The notes below the pieces were generated by a model. It had not been told where the DNA came from, made no database searches, and saw nothing but the letters and a program-made list of their open reading frames with translations. From NCBI GenBank assembly GCA_965216365.1, contig CBDCFT010000070.1, positions 1 to 64,000 of the forward strand: DNA of 64,000 bases, in the 5' to 3' direction. Both the position numbers and the translations under genes were made by a program. The stretch's first letter is position 1. Each line of letters starts with the position of its first letter. This DNA is from CBDCFT01 sp965216365. GTDB taxonomy: Bacteria; Pseudomonadota; Gammaproteobacteria; Arenicellales; CBDCFT01. Below are positions 61,624 through 64,000 of the stretch, one piece after another.

Positions 61624-62687
61624 TTAATGTTGCGAGGGTACGATTAATCGCTTATCAGGCAATAGCCAATAAAGGTTGACATTCGGATCTAATGCGACGC
61701 GCGCTTTTAAATGCTCTTTAGCCTTATCGAGACGATCAACAAAGTTAGGCCTTGGCCTGATATGCGCACTTGGTGAACGGAAGAAATTCTCCCAATGAAT
61801 TGGGATAACCAGACTTGCTGTGGGATATTGAACAAAATTACTGTAATAGTTGTGCCAATCGATGGCTGAAAACCTTTTTCCTGTATAAGCTATCCCAAGA
61901 AATACAATGTCGGCCTTGACATTATCAAGTGGATTCTTAGTTGTTGCTGATGGGTTGAACGAGAAACCTCTTTCCTGAGGGAAGATGTTTGATCCACACG
62001 GTGTACAACCTCTCCCTCTTTATACTTCACTAGGGACGCTGGTGGTTTAATCGGTTTCTCGATTAACCCACCTAGCAACTTTGCCGCCCATTTGAAAGCT
62101 GCTGGACCATGCTCACCAGCGTAGAGCTTCACTTCAAATGTGTCGTTTGACCAACTGCCTCCCTTTTCTGAAATCAATTGAAATTTTTCCGCTATGTTGA
62201 AATCAACCGGTCTGTTTCGATATTGATTGAATCCAGCGGCTATCCATTTCGTGGAGGATGACCCTATTAAATCGGCATCCGTCAGAGTAGCCACTAATGG
62301 CGCATCCATCGCATGATCAAAATGAGAATGCGACACGATAATCGCATCTAAAGCGTCCGGTACGTTTGCAATTGCAAGTGCCTTTTTTATTTCTTCCAAG
62401 GAGGGCGCTTTACCAAGAATCGACCTGAGCAAGCATGCGCGTGTAAAGAACCCATCCACAAGAATGGAATGGTGCCCGTCTGAAATCAAGACATTTGTAT
62501 TTCCTAACAGCGCCACTGTCAGATTGGTCTCCACCAGTGGATTGTGGTGCGTAATATCGGTGTATGGGTCCGGTAATTTTTGCGGTGGGAAATTGATAAC
62601 GGCGCAACTAGTCGATAAAAGCACAACTGCAACAGAAACTGGGAACGATATTCCCGGACCAAGTGAAATAAACCGGTTCACTACCAC
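61624..62687 (-). pseudogene. metallo-beta-lactamase-fold lipoprotein with two frameshifts
   Basis: Starts at 62687; hydrophobic signal with C28 (VVLLSTSCAV), metal motif HSHFDHA (H120, H122, D124, H125). After VKYKEGE near 62015 homology moves to another frame (RLYTVWIKHLPSGKRFLV), and near 61952 to a third (NPLDNVKADIVFLGI, then WENFFRSPSAHIR, to stop at 61624). Total about 350 residues, a complete MBL hydrolase if repaired. Confidence 0.72.
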
Positions 62688-62754
62688 TGAATCTTAAACA
62701 TTGCCGATAAGGCATACGTGACAAATGAGCATCCGTGTAATTTCAATTGTTCCG

Positions 62755-64000
62755 TTAGTTTATTGATATCGATTTGCACTTGTTAAATGACGACTTTTTT
62801 CTTTGCTCTTTAAAATGCATGTTGAACAATAATTGGGCGCAAGCTTCTGCTTTGCCTAACGTTGTGAAACCATTGAAATCTTTAAACCGGTGTTCTGACA
62901 AGCGATGGTTTACGTAATACACGTCGTTACAATCAGTTTTCTTTCTTTTTTCATTACAACGTAACAATCCTTTTTGGATGTTAAATCCAAGAAATGGAAC
63001 GCCATCCCTGTGTACGTTGAACAATTCAGGAAATGATGATCGAATTACTGGTTTTAAGAAATGTTTTTTTCTCGTATGGAGATCTTGCCGGTAGCGTCCC
63101 ATCACGACGAACAAATTCTCCTAATTGTTCGTACCAAAATCGGATGTCATTAAAATACCGCGCAACGGCATGTCCACCCTTAGCTTCCTGTGAGGACTTT
63201 TTGGGGAAAATAAACCGTACAGCACCCCGAATCCTGAATCATACGACCCCGACGTGCTAAGGTCACAGACTTCCATGCGTTGACGGGTATATGTAGCAAG
63301 CTTGTTATGCCTAAGCTAGGAATCATATCCAGTTCCCTAGAGAATAAAACGTGCACCGTTGTTTGGTATGTCATCCGTCAACATATGGGGTGCGCCAAGA
63401 TGCAGAATTTGATTTATATAAATCTTACCAATTTCTGCAGCTTTTTGGGCTTGGGTACAGCCGTTACTATGACAATAAACTCTATCGAAAGATTGCCCAC
63501 CTAAAGGTTTAAATCTAGCTTCGGGGGGGTCAGACGGGCCAAACAAAGTCTCCTTGGAAACTCGCCATATCTCTTTGACCACTCCTCTGCGTCCCGGCAA
63601 GTAGATAATTGTTCCTTTCGGAAAAGGTTTTCCTGAGATTGGTTCAACGAGCAGTGCTTTTGCGTAATCGTTCATCGGTTGTTTTGTCCAATGATCATAA
63701 TGATCGATGTCTTGCCCAATGATCGCGCACTTACGTTCTCCATGACGGTCGTAACAATCTTTGAGGTTGTCTTTGGCCTCAATCCCTAAATGGATAAGAA
63801 ACCGACAATATGTGTTGCCTGTGCCTAAAAATATTGCGAATTTCTGATTTTCTTTGGATACGGAGGCACCCAATGTTCTCCATCATTTGCTCTCGAAGCG
63901 ATTGTTGCTCACTAACTCGAGCTATCGAGCATCCAGAAACAATTGCACACACGCCTAGGAAGCAATATAACATTAGCCCCTTCTTTAATTGGGAAATCAT
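62755..64000 (-). pseudogene. lipase-like lipoprotein, several frameshifts and stops
   Basis: ATG at 64000 opens a lipoprotein signal (LMLYCFLGVCAIVSGCS), then shifts near 63870 into KFAIFLGTGNTYCRFL...YCHSNGCTQAQKAAEI, a GHSxG-like elbow. After NNGARFIL (stop at 63337) homology seems to go on in other frames: RGAVRFIFPKKSSQEAKGGH and YFNDIRFWYEQLGEFVRRDG (63080-63240), then GVPFLGFNIQKGLL. Multiple lesions. The family is not named with confidence. Confidence 0.55.

Overview
This is a chromosomal segment of a gammaproteobacterium. Evidence for this is the set of long conserved housekeeping blocks: rpoN-hpf-ptsN-rapZ-ptsH-ptsI beside lptBAC-kdsD, mlaFEDCB-ibaG, murA followed by a complete hisGDCBHAFIE run, tatABC-petABC, sspAB, hslVU and argB. 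The bc1 complex, Tat system and short-form HisG resemble non-enteric, free-living lineages (marine or sulfur-oxidiser-like gammaproteobacteria). I cannot name a genus. No rRNA, tRNA or CRISPR array was found by eye.

Layout. (1) 1-15.4 kb is accessory DNA. It holds an ABC-transporter solute-binding protein cut by the left edge, a divergent LysR regulator, an intact IS1380-family insertion sequence, and a leftward seven-gene operon (Fe/2-oxoglutarate oxygenase, glutamine-synthetase-like ligase, Co-type nitrile hydratase with a naturally split beta subunit, its activator, and a prolyl-tRNA editing protein). A rightward sugar kinase follows, then a small array of integron gene cassettes with two recognisable attC sites and no integrase in view, palindromic REP-like repeats, and a degenerate IS200/IS605-like relic. 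(2) 15.5-22.4 kb has a three-domain LplT-PlsC-AMP-ligase fusion (Aas-like), an fxsA-like gene broken by one amber codon, a yefM/yoeB toxin-antitoxin pair with a recognisable operator, an SDR, a hydrolase and a PuuD-like amidase. (3) 22.5-58.8 kb is dense conserved core: miaB-phoH-ybeY-corC-lnt, convergent mgtE, the nitrogen-PTS/rpoN/LPS-export cluster on the minus strand, and the Mla, murA, his, tat, pet, ssp and hsl genes on the plus strand. (4) 58.8-64 kb has argB and then a decayed stretch: an MDR dehydrogenase, a metallo-beta-lactamase-fold lipoprotein and a lipase-like lipoprotein, each with frameshifts.

How genes work together. The minus-strand cluster joins sigma-54 with PTS-Ntr phosphorelay genes and the LPS transport ATPase; the divergent Mla genes keep phospholipid asymmetry of the same outer membrane. 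TatABC lies directly upstream of the Rieske protein, which carries a twin-arginine motif. Two sigma-32-like promoters precede hslVU and a small heat-shock protein. The nitrile hydratase operon may describe a catabolic route for a nitrile-bearing amine, but its substrate is unknown. Several otherwise conserved genes (ptsI, fxsA, the MDR enzyme) carry single lesions, so either genuine decay or residual base errors must be considered.
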